From Colwellia marinimaniae (GTDB taxonomy: Bacteria > Pseudomonadota > Gammaproteobacteria > Enterobacterales > Alteromonadaceae), in the NCBI RefSeq assembly GCF_002207865.1, contig NZ_BDQM01000006.1, positions 115,041 through 179,040 on the forward strand: a stretch of 64,000 bases of DNA, written 5' to 3'. The translations under genes were made by a program, and so were the position numbers. Within the stretch, counting starts at the first letter, position 1. Each line of letters starts with the position of its first letter. Positions 6,705 through 15,869 of the stretch are shown in pieces. The notes below the pieces were generated by a model. That model searched no databases. It saw only the letters and a list, made by a program, of their open reading frames with translations, and was not told where the DNA came from.

Positions 6705-9497
6705 ATGACAACTCCTGCAACCTCACCTGATGCTAATAACATGCAATCACCCCTGATATTAGTCGATGGTTCTTCGTATTTATTTCGAGCCTATCACGTG
6801 CCCTATTTACAAGCACTTTCAACCGCAGATGGCCAACCAACAGGTGCCATAACCGGTGTATTAAATATGTTAGGTAGTTTGAAAAAAGACTACCCCAATG
6901 GCAATATCATCGCTATTTTTGATGCTAAAGGTAAAACTTTCCGCAATGACATGTACCCAGAATACAAAGCCAATCGTCCACCCATGCCGGATGATTTACG
7001 CAGTCAAATCGCGCCTTTACATGAGATTATTACCGCTATGGGTCTGCCTTTATTGGTCATTCCTGGCGTTGAAGCCGATGATGTTATTGGCACCTTGGCT
7101 AAACAAGCCGATGAACTAGGTATCGAAACCGTCATTTCTACGGGTGATAAAGATATGGCACAGCTAGTTACTAAGCATGTGCGTTTAATTAATACCATGA
7201 CTGATGTAGAAATGGATGAAGCGGGTGTGATGGAAAAGTTTGGTGTGCGTCCTGATCAAATAATTGATTACCTCGCCTTGATGGGCGATAAAGTAGATAA
7301 CATTCCCGGCGTGGTAAAATGTGGTCCAAAAACGGCGGTTAAATGGTTGGCAGAGCATGGCACCATGGCTGAAGTTATCGCTAATGCGGATAAAGTGAAA
7401 GGAAAAATAGGCGAAAATCTACGTGATGCGTTAGAACAGCTACCTTTGTCATATAAATTAGCGACTATTAAATGTGATGTTGAATTAGCACAAACCGCAG
7501 CACAATTAGCTGCCAATGAACCCGATATTGAGGCGCTAACTGAGCTTTATCAAAAATTCGAATTAAAGCGTTTATTAGCGGGTTTAGGTAAAGGTGATAG
7601 CACTGGCAGTACCACGACTAAAGCCGGTAAAACGTCTAGCTCTGCCGGTGAACAGGTTATTGAAATCCATGCCGAGGCCGTGGCCGAAAGCCAATACGAT
7701 ATCATCTTAGATAAAGCCTTATTTACCGAGTGGCTTAATAAACTACAAGGGTGTGATGCTTTTGCCTTTGATACTGAAACCACCAGTGTTGATTATATGA
7801 AAGCCGAATTAGTCGGGCTATCATTTGCCATTGAAGTGGGCAAGGCCGCTTATGTGCCATTGACTCATGATTATACTGATGCACCGGAACAACTTGATAT
7901 AGATTGGGTATTAGCGCAATTAAAGCCGCTATTAGAAAGTACCAAGATTAAAAAAATCGGTCAAAACCTTAAATATGATGCCAATGTGCTAAGTCATTAT
8001 GATATTACGTTGCAGGGTATTGAATTTGATACCATGATTGAATCTTACTGCTACAACAGTGTTGCTACGCGTCATAATATGGATGCGCTGGCACTGAAAT
8101 ATCTCGATTATAAAATGGTGAAATTTGAAGATATTGCGGGTAAAGGTGCTAAACAGCTTACTTTCAATCAAATTGATGTGGAAAAAGCCGGTCACTATGC
8201 TGCCGAAGATGCCGATATCACTTTGCGGTTACATAAGGCTATTTTTCCAGCACTAGCGCAATCACCTGCGCTGCTCAGTGTTTTTAATGACATCGAGATG
8301 CCACTATTACCCGTACTGGCCCGTATGGAACAAACTGGGGTATTAATTGATAGTGATATCTTAGCGGAGCAAAGCCTGATCTTAGGGCAGCGCTTAGATG
8401 AGCTGGAAATTGAAGCACACAATTTAGCAGGTAAGAGTTTTAACTTGGCATCGCCGAAGCAATTACAACAAATTCTTTTTGAAGAGTTAAAAATTCCGGT
8501 CATCAAAAAAACGCCAAAAGGTGCACCATCTACCGCAGAAGATGTCTTGCAAGAGCTAGCACTTGATTATCCATTACCTAAAGTTATTATCGAGAATAGG
8601 GGACTAAGTAAATTAAAGTCGACCTATACCGACAAATTACCGTTAATGGTTAGTGATAAAACTGGGCGTTTGCATACTTCGTATCATCAAGCGGTTACGG
8701 CGACGGGACGTTTATCTTCAACCGATCCAAATTTACAAAATATTCCAATTCGTAGTGAGCAAGGTCGCAAAATTCGTCAAGCCTTTATTGCGCCAAAAGA
8801 TCACAAAATAGTCGCGATAGATTACTCGCAAATTGAATTACGCATCATGGCGCATTTGTCCGCCGATGAAGGCTTAGTAACCGCTTTTAGCGAAGGTAAA
8901 GATATTCATCGGGCGACAGCCGCAGAAATTTTTGCGGTCGAACTTGATGAAGTCACTATCGATCAACGTCGCAGTGCCAAAGCCATTAACTTTGGTTTGA
9001 TTTATGGTATGTCAGCCTTTGGTTTAGCCAAGCAATTGAATATTGGCCGTCAGCAAGCACAAGAGTATCAAGATAAGTATTTCCAACGCTACCCTGGTGT
9101 ATTAATGTATATGGCAGAGACGCGCAAAAAAGCGAGTGAACAGGGTTATGTGGAAACCTTGTATGGCCGTCGTTTATATTTACCGGACATAAATGCTAAA
9201 AATGGCATACGTAAAAAAGCCGCCGAGCGTGCTGCCATCAATGCACCAATGCAAGGCACAGCTGCTGATATCATTAAAAAGGCGATGTTAGCCGTAGATG
9301 CTTGGTTACTAGAGCAAAATGATGACCGTATTAAAATGACCATGCAGGTGCACGATGAATTGATTTTTGAAATTCATCAAGATATTGTTGAACAGACCAC
9401 GAAAAAACTAGTTGAATTAATGAATAATGCGGTGGTGTTAAACGTGCCATTAATTGCCGAAGCGGGCATAGGTGATAACTGGGATGAAGCCCACTAA
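6705..9497 (+). CDS. polA: DNA polymerase I
   Basis: This 930-residue repair and Okazaki-fragment polymerase is full length (E. coli has 928). Residues 1-290 are the 5' nuclease domain (LILVDGSSYLFRAYH; STGDKDMAQLV; DKVDNIPGV). Residues about 330-520 are the 3'-5' exonuclease domain with an intact DTE motif (AFDTETTSVDYM). The polymerase domain has motif A DYSQIELRIMAHLS, motif B RRSAKAINFGLIYG and motif C QVHDELIFEI. All three activities should therefore be present. It is monocistronic: a MITE and DnaA boxes lie upstream, and a strong terminator starts 30 bases after the stop. Confidence 0.98.
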   Translation: MTTPATSPDANNMQSPLILVDGSSYLFRAYHVPYLQALSTADGQPTGAITGVLNMLGSLKKDYPNGNIIAIFDAKGKTFRNDMYPEYKANRPPMPDDLRSQIAPLHEIITAMGLPLLVIPGVEADDVIGTLAKQADELGIETVISTGDKDMAQLVTKHVRLINTMTDVEMDEAGVMEKFGVRPDQIIDYLALMGDKVDNIPGVVKCGPKTAVKWLAEHGTMAEVIANADKVKGKIGENLRDALEQLPLSYKLATIKCDVELAQTAAQLAANEPDIEALTELYQKFELKRLLAGLGKGDSTGSTTTKAGKTSSSAGEQVIEIHAEAVAESQYDIILDKALFTEWLNKLQGCDAFAFDTETTSVDYMKAELVGLSFAIEVGKAAYVPLTHDYTDAPEQLDIDWVLAQLKPLLESTKIKKIGQNLKYDANVLSHYDITLQGIEFDTMIESYCYNSVATRHNMDALALKYLDYKMVKFEDIAGKGAKQLTFNQIDVEKAGHYAAEDADITLRLHKAIFPALAQSPALLSVFNDIEMPLLPVLARMEQTGVLIDSDILAEQSLILGQRLDELEIEAHNLAGKSFNLASPKQLQQILFEELKIPVIKKTPKGAPSTAEDVLQELALDYPLPKVIIENRGLSKLKSTYTDKLPLMVSDKTGRLHTSYHQAVTATGRLSSTDPNLQNIPIRSEQGRKIRQAFIAPKDHKIVAIDYSQIELRIMAHLSADEGLVTAFSEGKDIHRATAAEIFAVELDEVTIDQRRSAKAINFGLIYGMSAFGLAKQLNIGRQQAQEYQDKYFQRYPGVLMYMAETRKKASEQGYVETLYGRRLYLPDINAKNGIRKKAAERAAINAPMQGTAADIIKKAMLAVDAWLLEQNDDRIKMTMQVHDELIFEIHQDIVEQTTKKLVELMNNAVVLNVPLIAEAGIGDNWDEAH

Positions 9498-9527
9498 GCT
9501 AAGAGTCTATTCAAAACAGTAAACAAT

Positions 9528-9570
9528 AAGGCAGTTACTTATTCCACATGGAATAGCTTACTGCCTTTTT
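9528..9570 (+). terminator. Rho-independent terminator of polA
   Basis: AAGGCAGT (9528-9535) pairs with ACTGCCTT (9560-9567), with an inner CTTATTCCA/GGAATAG stem. TTTTT follows on the plus strand. Confidence 0.85.
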
Positions 9571-9591
9571 ATTGCGGGTATTAAAATCCGT

Positions 9592-10620
9592 TTATAAATC
9601 TAAGGTACAGCCACTGCCGACCTTGATAAATCTATCGCTTTCACCACTTTGTTGAAACTCGAGTAGCGCTAAATTAACGTCAGCAAGTAATTGCGACCAT
9701 TGTGGATAACTATGGCTGATGGCAAAATACAAATGGTTGTATTTTAGCGCAGGCTGAACTATTTCAATGCCATTGAGTAGTGCTTGTTTGTTACGATTTG
9801 ATAAACTGGAGTAATTGATACTATAGGTAAACACCTTAGGATCGCCAATGATTAAGTCAACTCGTTTAGCGACCAGTAGTTTTACTAATTGTAATTCATC
9901 TACCGCTTCAACAATGGAAAATTGCTTTGAATCCATCACGGCATCAAACTCAGGGGTATTTTGATAGCCGCGCACCACGCCAATTATTTTACCTGTTAAA
10001 TTACCTAAATTTTCTTGTAAGTCGAACGAGTAATCTGGTCTTTTCAGTAAGGATAACTCGCCACCGGAAAACTTATTTGAAAGTACCAGCAGTTCTCTAC
10101 GCTTTTTACCGAGCACAATATCTGAAGGGGCTGAACTTTCAATAAAGTACTCTGGGAAGAGTATGTCCATCTGGCCCTTTTCAACCAACATTACTGACCT
10201 TGCCCAAGGATAAAAGTGGATATTTACTTGATAACCTTTACTGACAAGTATTGCCACGGTAAATTGGAAAACCCAGCCTTTATTGCAGAGCTCTTCGCTG
10301 ATATAAGGTGGCCAATTTAAGGTGGCTAGATTGATTATCTTGTTAGAACTGCCATTAAATCGATAGCCTTTAGCTGTTTTTTTCCCTTGGATGGTATGCT
10401 GTAATCCATGGGTGAAATAAGTAACCGTTAACTGTTCGTTTTGAATGTCGTCTTGAATTTTAGCTGATACGACTTGGCTGAAGCTAAAGCAAATAATGAC
10501 GGTAAGCGTTAAAGTGATACTTTGCCGAGTACTAAAAAGTAAAGCTAAGGCAAACGTATGCCTCTTAGCTTTTATAGATAAGAGGCTTTGTTTTTGTCTC
10601 GCTGAGAAAAATAAGTACAT
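9592..10620 (-). CDS. Periplasmic solute-binding protein, amino-acid ABC (SBP_bac_3) type
   Basis: This 342-residue protein has a hydrophobic export segment near residues 35-52 (SITLTLTVIICFSFSQVVSA). The long N-terminal extension before it suggests that the true start may be downstream. The mature domain has SBP_bac_3 features: LNWPPYISEEL, FYPWARSVMLVEKGQMDILFP, an LTGKIIGVVRGYQ segment and VAKRVDLIIGDP. No permease or ATPase genes are adjacent, so it may be an orphan binding or sensing protein, a type common in Alteromonadales. The ligand is unknown. It converges on polA. Confidence 0.75.
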   Translation of the reverse strand: MYLFFSARQKQSLLSIKAKRHTFALALLFSTRQSITLTLTVIICFSFSQVVSAKIQDDIQNEQLTVTYFTHGLQHTIQGKKTAKGYRFNGSSNKIINLATLNWPPYISEELCNKGWVFQFTVAILVSKGYQVNIHFYPWARSVMLVEKGQMDILFPEYFIESSAPSDIVLGKKRRELLVLSNKFSGGELSLLKRPDYSFDLQENLGNLTGKIIGVVRGYQNTPEFDAVMDSKQFSIVEAVDELQLVKLLVAKRVDLIIGDPKVFTYSINYSSLSNRNKQALLNGIEIVQPALKYNHLYFAISHSYPQWSQLLADVNLALLEFQQSGESDRFIKVGSGCTLDL

Positions 10621-10678
10621 TAGGAAAGGCCCATTACTGAGGTGAGCTACTGCTACTGTAGCTGTTTATCACTTCTTT

Positions 10679-12055
10679 TTAAATAAGAAATGCATAACAA
10701 ACCATAGCGACAATACTTGAGACGATAATACTTAAGAAGAATCCTTCTTTAACCATATCTTCAATCTCAATCTCTCCTGTACCATAGGCAATAGCATTAG
10801 GAGCTGTCGCCACAGGCAGCATGAAGGCACAACTAGCAGCCATCGCTGCGGGTATCATAAGTACCTCAGGGTTTATTCCGGATGATATAGCTGCAGCAGC
10901 TAATATAGGCATTAGTAACGTTGCCGTTGCCGTATTACTGGTTATTTCAGTCAAGTAGGTAACCACCAAACAAATAGTCAATATCATTAGCATTGGCGGT
11001 AGGCTAGATAGTGACGTTAACCACTCGCCAAGAATGGTACTAAGACCCGAAGCAGTAAAACCTTTAGCGATTGCAATACCACCGGCAAACAATAACAACA
11101 TGCCCCACGGGATTGAATTAGCCGTTTTCCAATCAAGTAATCTACCGCCTTTGCCATTAGGTACGACAAACATAATAACTACGGCCAACAGCGCTACTGT
11201 GCTATCACCGGCAATCTTTATCTCCAGCAATGAACTCCAGCCACCAAAGGGTTCACCTCTAGTTATCCAAGCTAGAGCCGTTAAACCAAATACCCATAAG
11301 GTACGCTTTTCTTCAGCTCTCCATTTACCCAACTCAGGTAAGTGTATCTCATGCTCAAGTTTAACGTTACGTGTTAACCATAGCGCCATTATCGGCAATG
11401 ATATAAGCACCACAGGAACACCGATTTTCATCCAGGCAAGGAAGCCAAACTCTTTACCGGTATGCTCTTCATAGATAGCCGCGAAGATTATGTTAGGAGG
11501 AGTGCCAATCAAAGTACCTAGTCCACCAACACTAGCCGCATAAGCGATACCTAAGATCAGAGCCACCTTCAACTTTTTATTATCTACATGGCTTAGTATT
11601 GCTAACGCCATAGGTAACATGATTAAAGTAGTAGCAGTGTTTGATATCCACATACTCAAGAAACCAGCAGCCAGCATAAAGCCTAGCACTAATCGTCTAC
11701 CGCTAGAGACACCTACAAGCCGAACCATGTAAACAGCTAACCTTTCATGCGCGCCACTTTTCTCTAATGCTTTTGACAGCATAAAGGCGCCCATCAATAA
11801 TAAGATGACATGGCTTCCTAATGAGGAAGCCACGGTTTTGTGATCAAGTATTCCGAACATTGGCAGCAGTGCAAATGGCACCAGTGATGTGGCAGGGATA
11901 GGAATGGCTTCGGTGACCCACCATATTACTGTCAGTAGGGTAATGGCTGAGGCTATGGCAGGTTGCTCGGCTAAACCAAAGTGGCTAAGCAATAAGTAAC
12001 AGCCAAAAGCCAGCGCTGGCCCTAGAAGGATAAAGTGCTGACGGGTTAATTTCAT
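10679..12055 (-). CDS. DASS-family sodium/anion (dicarboxylate-type) symporter
   Basis: This 458-residue inner-membrane carrier has about 11-12 hydrophobic segments. The two diagnostic SNT hairpin motifs are present (MWISNTATTLIMLP near residue 140 and EITSNTATATLLMP near 380), along with the TEAIPIPATSL motif near the start. The family (SLC13/DASS) imports di- and tricarboxylates or sulfate with sodium; the substrate here is not determined. The ATG at 12055 (MKLTRQHF) is chosen over an upstream GTG at 12085. It may be co-transcribed with the solute-binding protein gene 58 bases downstream. Confidence 0.88.
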   Translation of the reverse strand: MKLTRQHFILLGPALAFGCYLLLSHFGLAEQPAIASAITLLTVIWWVTEAIPIPATSLVPFALLPMFGILDHKTVASSLGSHVILLLMGAFMLSKALEKSGAHERLAVYMVRLVGVSSGRRLVLGFMLAAGFLSMWISNTATTLIMLPMALAILSHVDNKKLKVALILGIAYAASVGGLGTLIGTPPNIIFAAIYEEHTGKEFGFLAWMKIGVPVVLISLPIMALWLTRNVKLEHEIHLPELGKWRAEEKRTLWVFGLTALAWITRGEPFGGWSSLLEIKIAGDSTVALLAVVIMFVVPNGKGGRLLDWKTANSIPWGMLLLFAGGIAIAKGFTASGLSTILGEWLTSLSSLPPMLMILTICLVVTYLTEITSNTATATLLMPILAAAAISSGINPEVLMIPAAMAASCAFMLPVATAPNAIAYGTGEIEIEDMVKEGFFLSIIVSSIVAMVCYAFLI

Positions 12056-12314
12056 AATGATGGCAAACTCTATTATTAATAGCACTCAATTAGCGGTGCT
12101 TTATTATTGTTTTTTTACTTAGCCAGCAAGGTTATTTTGTAGCAATGGTTTGAATGACATATTTTACCAACAGTTCTATTTATCTACTCCATTGTTATTT
12201 ATCGTAATTCATCTATTTTCTTAATACTAGTGTCTTTTGCTTAAAGCCATTGTTTACTGATTTACTGTTATCAGTAAGAGGCGGGTCGATAGGGTTATTT
12301 ATTTCAGTCGTTCG

Positions 12315-14408
12315 CTAAGCATTTGAGTAACGTTCTTTATTGCCTAACCAGCGCTGAATTAATGCTTGCGCACATTCAGGTTGTTGGCGTGATAATAAAT
12401 ACGCTTTTTGCTGTATTTCAGGTATGAGGTAACCATCACGTACTAGATCGGCAATTTTAAGATCGGCTAGACCGGTCTGTTTGGTGCCTAATAACTCACC
12501 CGGACCACGGATTTCCAGATCTTTTTCGGCGATAACAAAACCATCATTACTTTCACGTAATACTTTTAAGCGTTTGACGGCGGTTTTTGATAGTGGTGCT
12601 TTATACATCAACACACAAAAAGAGGCGACCGAGCCACGACCAACACGGCCACGTAACTGGTGCAATTGCGCTAAGCCTAAACGCTCTGGGTTCTCAATGA
12701 CCATTAAACTGGAGTTAGGTACATCAACGCCAACTTCAATGACTGTGGTGGCAATAAGTAGGTGTAGATCACCTGCTTTAAAGGCATCCATAACTTGTTT
12801 TTTTTCAGCAGATTTCATGCGGCCATGCACTAAGCCAATTTTTAATTCTGGTAGTTGAGCCGTTAATAAAAGCGCAGTTGCTTCGGCGGCTTGGCACTGT
12901 AATACTTCAGATTCTTCGATTAAAGTACATACCCAATACGCTTGTCTACCATCATTCACACAGCCTTGGCGGATACGTTCAATCACATCGGCGCGGCGTG
13001 AATCAGGTAATGCCACGGTATTTATCGGGGTGCGACCTGGAGGTAATTCATCAATAATTGAGGCATCTAAATCCGCATAAGCTGTCATCGATAAAGTGCG
13101 GGGAATAGGAGTGGCTGTCATGATCAGTTGATGTGGGTATTTATTATCAAAAACGCCTTTTTCGCGCAACGTTAGACGTTGATGAACACCAAATTTATGT
13201 TGTTCATCAATAATAACCAGTACCAGGTTTTTAAAGACCACATCGGCTTGAAAGAGCGCGTGTGTGCCAATAATCATTTGCATGGCACCACTTGCAATCT
13301 GCTCGAGCGCCAGTCTTTTTGCTTTTACTTTAGTTTTCCCTACCAGCCAACCGACACTGATATCTAGCGGGGTAAACCAGTTGCTGAAATTAATAGCGTG
13401 TTGTTCGGCAAGAATTTCAGTGGGTGCCATCAAGGCAACTTGATAGCCCTCACTAATGGCGGTTAATGCGGCAAGGGCAGCAACTAGGGTTTTTCCTGAG
13501 CCGACATCGCCTTGTACCAAACGCATCATTGGCTGACTTTTAGCTAGGTCAGCTTTTATTTCAGCTACCACACGTGTTTGCGCCTTGGTTGGCGTAAACG
13601 GTAAAGCGTTGAGGAATTTTTGATTGACTTGCTCATCACCCAATAAAGGTATTGCATCATGGCTATCACTATTTTGTCTGATCTTAAGCATGCTTAAGTT
13701 GTGAGCCAGTAACTCTTCTTTAATTAAACGTTGCTGTGCTGGGTGGCGGCCTTGCTCTAATTGCTCAATAGAAACGTCTGGTGGCGGACGATGAATAATC
13801 GCTAAGGCTTCACCGAGAGAGTATTGTTCATTAAAAAGATTGCTGGGCAGTAACTCTTCTACCTGGCCGCGCTGTAATCGCAGCAAGGCTTGCTCGGTTA
13901 GATTGCGTAACGATATTTGCCTTAGACCATCGGTACTAGGGTAAATCGGTGTTAAGGTTTCTTCAGCGGAGGTTAAGGCTCTGTCGTCATCAAGGCTTTT
14001 ATATTCAGGATGGACAATTTGATAGCCACGGGGTCCGCGTTTTACTTCACCGTAACAACGAATATTTTTACCTATGGCTAAGCTGTTTTTTTGGCTGGCA
14101 GAGAAGCTGAAAAAACACAGTTGTATGCTGCCGGTGCCATCATGGAGAGTAACCACCAGCATGCGGCGTTTACCATGAGTTATTTGGTTGTCGGTAATTT
14201 CACCAATAATATTGGTTGAGGTACCCACTAATAAATTGCGTACTGTGGTGACACGGGTTTTATCTTCATAACGCATCGGTAGATGAAAGAGCATATCTTG
14301 TACTGACAGCAAGCCAATTTTTGCTAATTTTTCCGCTAAACTAGGCCCGACACCTTTGAGTGTACTCAGAGGAACTTGTGATAATAGGCTTAACGCTTCT
14401 TCTGCCAT
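12315..14408 (-). CDS. recG: ATP-dependent DNA helicase RecG
   Basis: This 697-residue helicase reverses stalled forks and processes recombination branches. The N-terminal wedge/OB domain (residues 1-180) is followed by helicase motor domains with Walker A GDVGSGKTLVA, motif II DEQHKFGVHQR, GTHALFQ, TATPIPRT, the HGRMKSAEKKQVM segment and motif VI QLRGRVGRG. Its length matches E. coli RecG (693). It is the last gene of the spoT-ridA-trmH-recG run and starts 9 bases after the trmH stop codon. Confidence 0.97.
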   Translation of the reverse strand: MAEEALSLLSQVPLSTLKGVGPSLAEKLAKIGLLSVQDMLFHLPMRYEDKTRVTTVRNLLVGTSTNIIGEITDNQITHGKRRMLVVTLHDGTGSIQLCFFSFSASQKNSLAIGKNIRCYGEVKRGPRGYQIVHPEYKSLDDDRALTSAEETLTPIYPSTDGLRQISLRNLTEQALLRLQRGQVEELLPSNLFNEQYSLGEALAIIHRPPPDVSIEQLEQGRHPAQQRLIKEELLAHNLSMLKIRQNSDSHDAIPLLGDEQVNQKFLNALPFTPTKAQTRVVAEIKADLAKSQPMMRLVQGDVGSGKTLVAALAALTAISEGYQVALMAPTEILAEQHAINFSNWFTPLDISVGWLVGKTKVKAKRLALEQIASGAMQMIIGTHALFQADVVFKNLVLVIIDEQHKFGVHQRLTLREKGVFDNKYPHQLIMTATPIPRTLSMTAYADLDASIIDELPPGRTPINTVALPDSRRADVIERIRQGCVNDGRQAYWVCTLIEESEVLQCQAAEATALLLTAQLPELKIGLVHGRMKSAEKKQVMDAFKAGDLHLLIATTVIEVGVDVPNSSLMVIENPERLGLAQLHQLRGRVGRGSVASFCVLMYKAPLSKTAVKRLKVLRESNDGFVIAEKDLEIRGPGELLGTKQTGLADLKIADLVRDGYLIPEIQQKAYLLSRQQPECAQALIQRWLGNKERYSNA

Positions 14409-14417
14409 TGTTAATAC

Positions 14418-15125
14418 CTAGTCATCAATGTGTTGCCAAGCACTTTTATTCATTTGCATTTTTTGCCACCAGACTTCATTAGCAACAATTTGACCATCCT
14501 CATCAATTTCAGGGTAAGGTAAGCCCTTACGCTGACAGGCATCGGCAAAAATCGGATGACCACCTTCAAATAAAGTACGCTGACGACGTTCATGGCTTAA
14601 GCGAGGTTTATTATACATACCGGCTAATTGACGCTGGCGTTGTGCTTCGTATAAAACAACGGAACAAGCCACTGAAACATTTAATGATTGCACCATGCCA
14701 ACCATAGGAATGACAATATGTTGATCGGCAAGCTCTAGGGCTACATCAGAGGCGCCAAATTTTTCTTGCCCTAAAATAATAGCGGTTGGTTTGGTATAAT
14801 CAATTTCGGTAAAATTAACTGCAGTAGCAGACAAATTTGTCACCAATATCTGCATGCCCTGTGCTTTTAATGCGGCAATGGCATCAGCTGTTTTTTGATA
14901 GTTATGCACGTCAATCCAGTTCTGACTGCCGGCAGCACTGCCACCACGTACTTCAGCGGCATCACTTTTCCATACAGCATGAACATCACTAACACCAATG
15001 GCATCACAAGTACGTACAACCGCGGCTAAATTATGGCTTTTATGCAGACCTTCCATGCAAATGGTTAAATCTGGCTGGCGTTGGTCTAACATGGCGTTAA
15101 TACGTTTTAATCTTTCTGGAGTCAT
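14418..15125 (-). CDS. trmH: tRNA (guanosine-18-2'-O)-methyltransferase TrmH
   Basis: This 235-residue SPOUT-class enzyme methylates the ribose of G18 in the D-loop of tRNA. It shows MTPERLKRINAMLDQRQPDL at the start, HNLAAVVRTCDAIGV, and the knot motifs ILGQEKFGAS, IPMVGMVQSLNVSVA and VVLYEAQRQR. Length matches E. coli TrmH (229). Position between spoT and recG is the conserved gammaproteobacterial order, here with a ridA gene inserted after spoT. Confidence 0.96.
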   Translation of the reverse strand: MTPERLKRINAMLDQRQPDLTICMEGLHKSHNLAAVVRTCDAIGVSDVHAVWKSDAAEVRGGSAAGSQNWIDVHNYQKTADAIAALKAQGMQILVTNLSATAVNFTEIDYTKPTAIILGQEKFGASDVALELADQHIVIPMVGMVQSLNVSVACSVVLYEAQRQRQLAGMYNKPRLSHERRQRTLFEGGHPIFADACQRKGLPYPEIDEDGQIVANEVWWQKMQMNKSAWQHIDD

Positions 15126-15352
15126 TGTGGTTTATTCTGTAAAGGTAAAAAGTCTAATCTGTTAGTTTTAAGTGTTGCTGCACGAACAAGCAAGACGCGT
15201 AAACATAGCCAATATGTTAAATGAATGAAATTTAGGCAAAGCCGTCACGCTGTGAGTTCATGGAGCTTATGCTTTTCTATAAAAGAATAAGCACAGTGAC
15301 TTGAACGAACAGCGCAGACAATGCCGAATAAATATCAGGCATGACACATATA
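15126..15352. other. ridA-trmH intergenic region with a hairpin
   Basis: This 227-base gap holds an imperfect hairpin centred near 15279. GCTTAT/ATAAGC and CTTTT/AAAAG arms lie at 15265-15292, with weaker outer pairing to GTTCA/TGAAC. No U-tract follows in either direction, so it may be an RNA-processing or attenuator structure. No gene was seen. Confidence 0.35.
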
Positions 15353-15742
15353 TTAATTAACGCTAGGCAGTTCCATTATACCGTCAATTTCTATTTCAAC
15401 ATCTTTAGGCAATCTAGACACTTGTACCGCAGCTCTTGCTGGATAAGGCTGAGTAAAGTAACGGCTCATAATATCATTTACCGTGGCAAAGTTACTTAGG
15501 TCCGTAAGGTAGATATTTACTTTTACCATATTGTTAATTTCACCACCCGCCGCTTCACAGACAGCGACTAGGTTTTTAAATACTTGTTCAGCTTGTTCAG
15601 TAAAACCACCTTCAACCACTGCCATGGTTTCGGCAATAAGAGGAATTTGTCCTGATAAATAAACAGTATTATTTACTTTTACCGCTTGGCTGTATGTACC
15701 AATGGCACTTGGAGCTTTGTCTGTACTGATAATACTTTTCAT
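15353..15742 (-). CDS. ridA: RidA-family reactive imine/enamine deaminase
   Basis: This 129-residue protein hydrolyses reactive 2-aminoacrylate-type enamines made by PLP enzymes. The RidA signature is present: APSAIGTYSQAV near the start, YLSGQIP, the key arginine in PARAAVQVSRLP and a terminal VEIEIDGI. The ATG at 15742 is preferred over an upstream in-frame start because AGGAAG lies five bases before it and homologues begin there. It lies between spoT and trmH. Its assignment as RidA rather than another Rid subgroup rests on the arginine motif. Confidence 0.9.
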   Translation of the reverse strand: MKSIISTDKAPSAIGTYSQAVKVNNTVYLSGQIPLIAETMAVVEGGFTEQAEQVFKNLVAVCEAAGGEINNMVKVNIYLTDLSNFATVNDIMSRYFTQPYPARAAVQVSRLPKDVEIEIDGIMELPSVN

Positions 15743-15869
15743 AATACTTCCTGTTGTTAACTGCTGGAGCTTATCGCTCAATTTGCTAATTTTTCCGTGT
15801 CATCATTGAGTACTAAATTAGACAAAATGGTCTTAGGCCTTGCCGTCATTAATGGGCAAAGCACTGTTA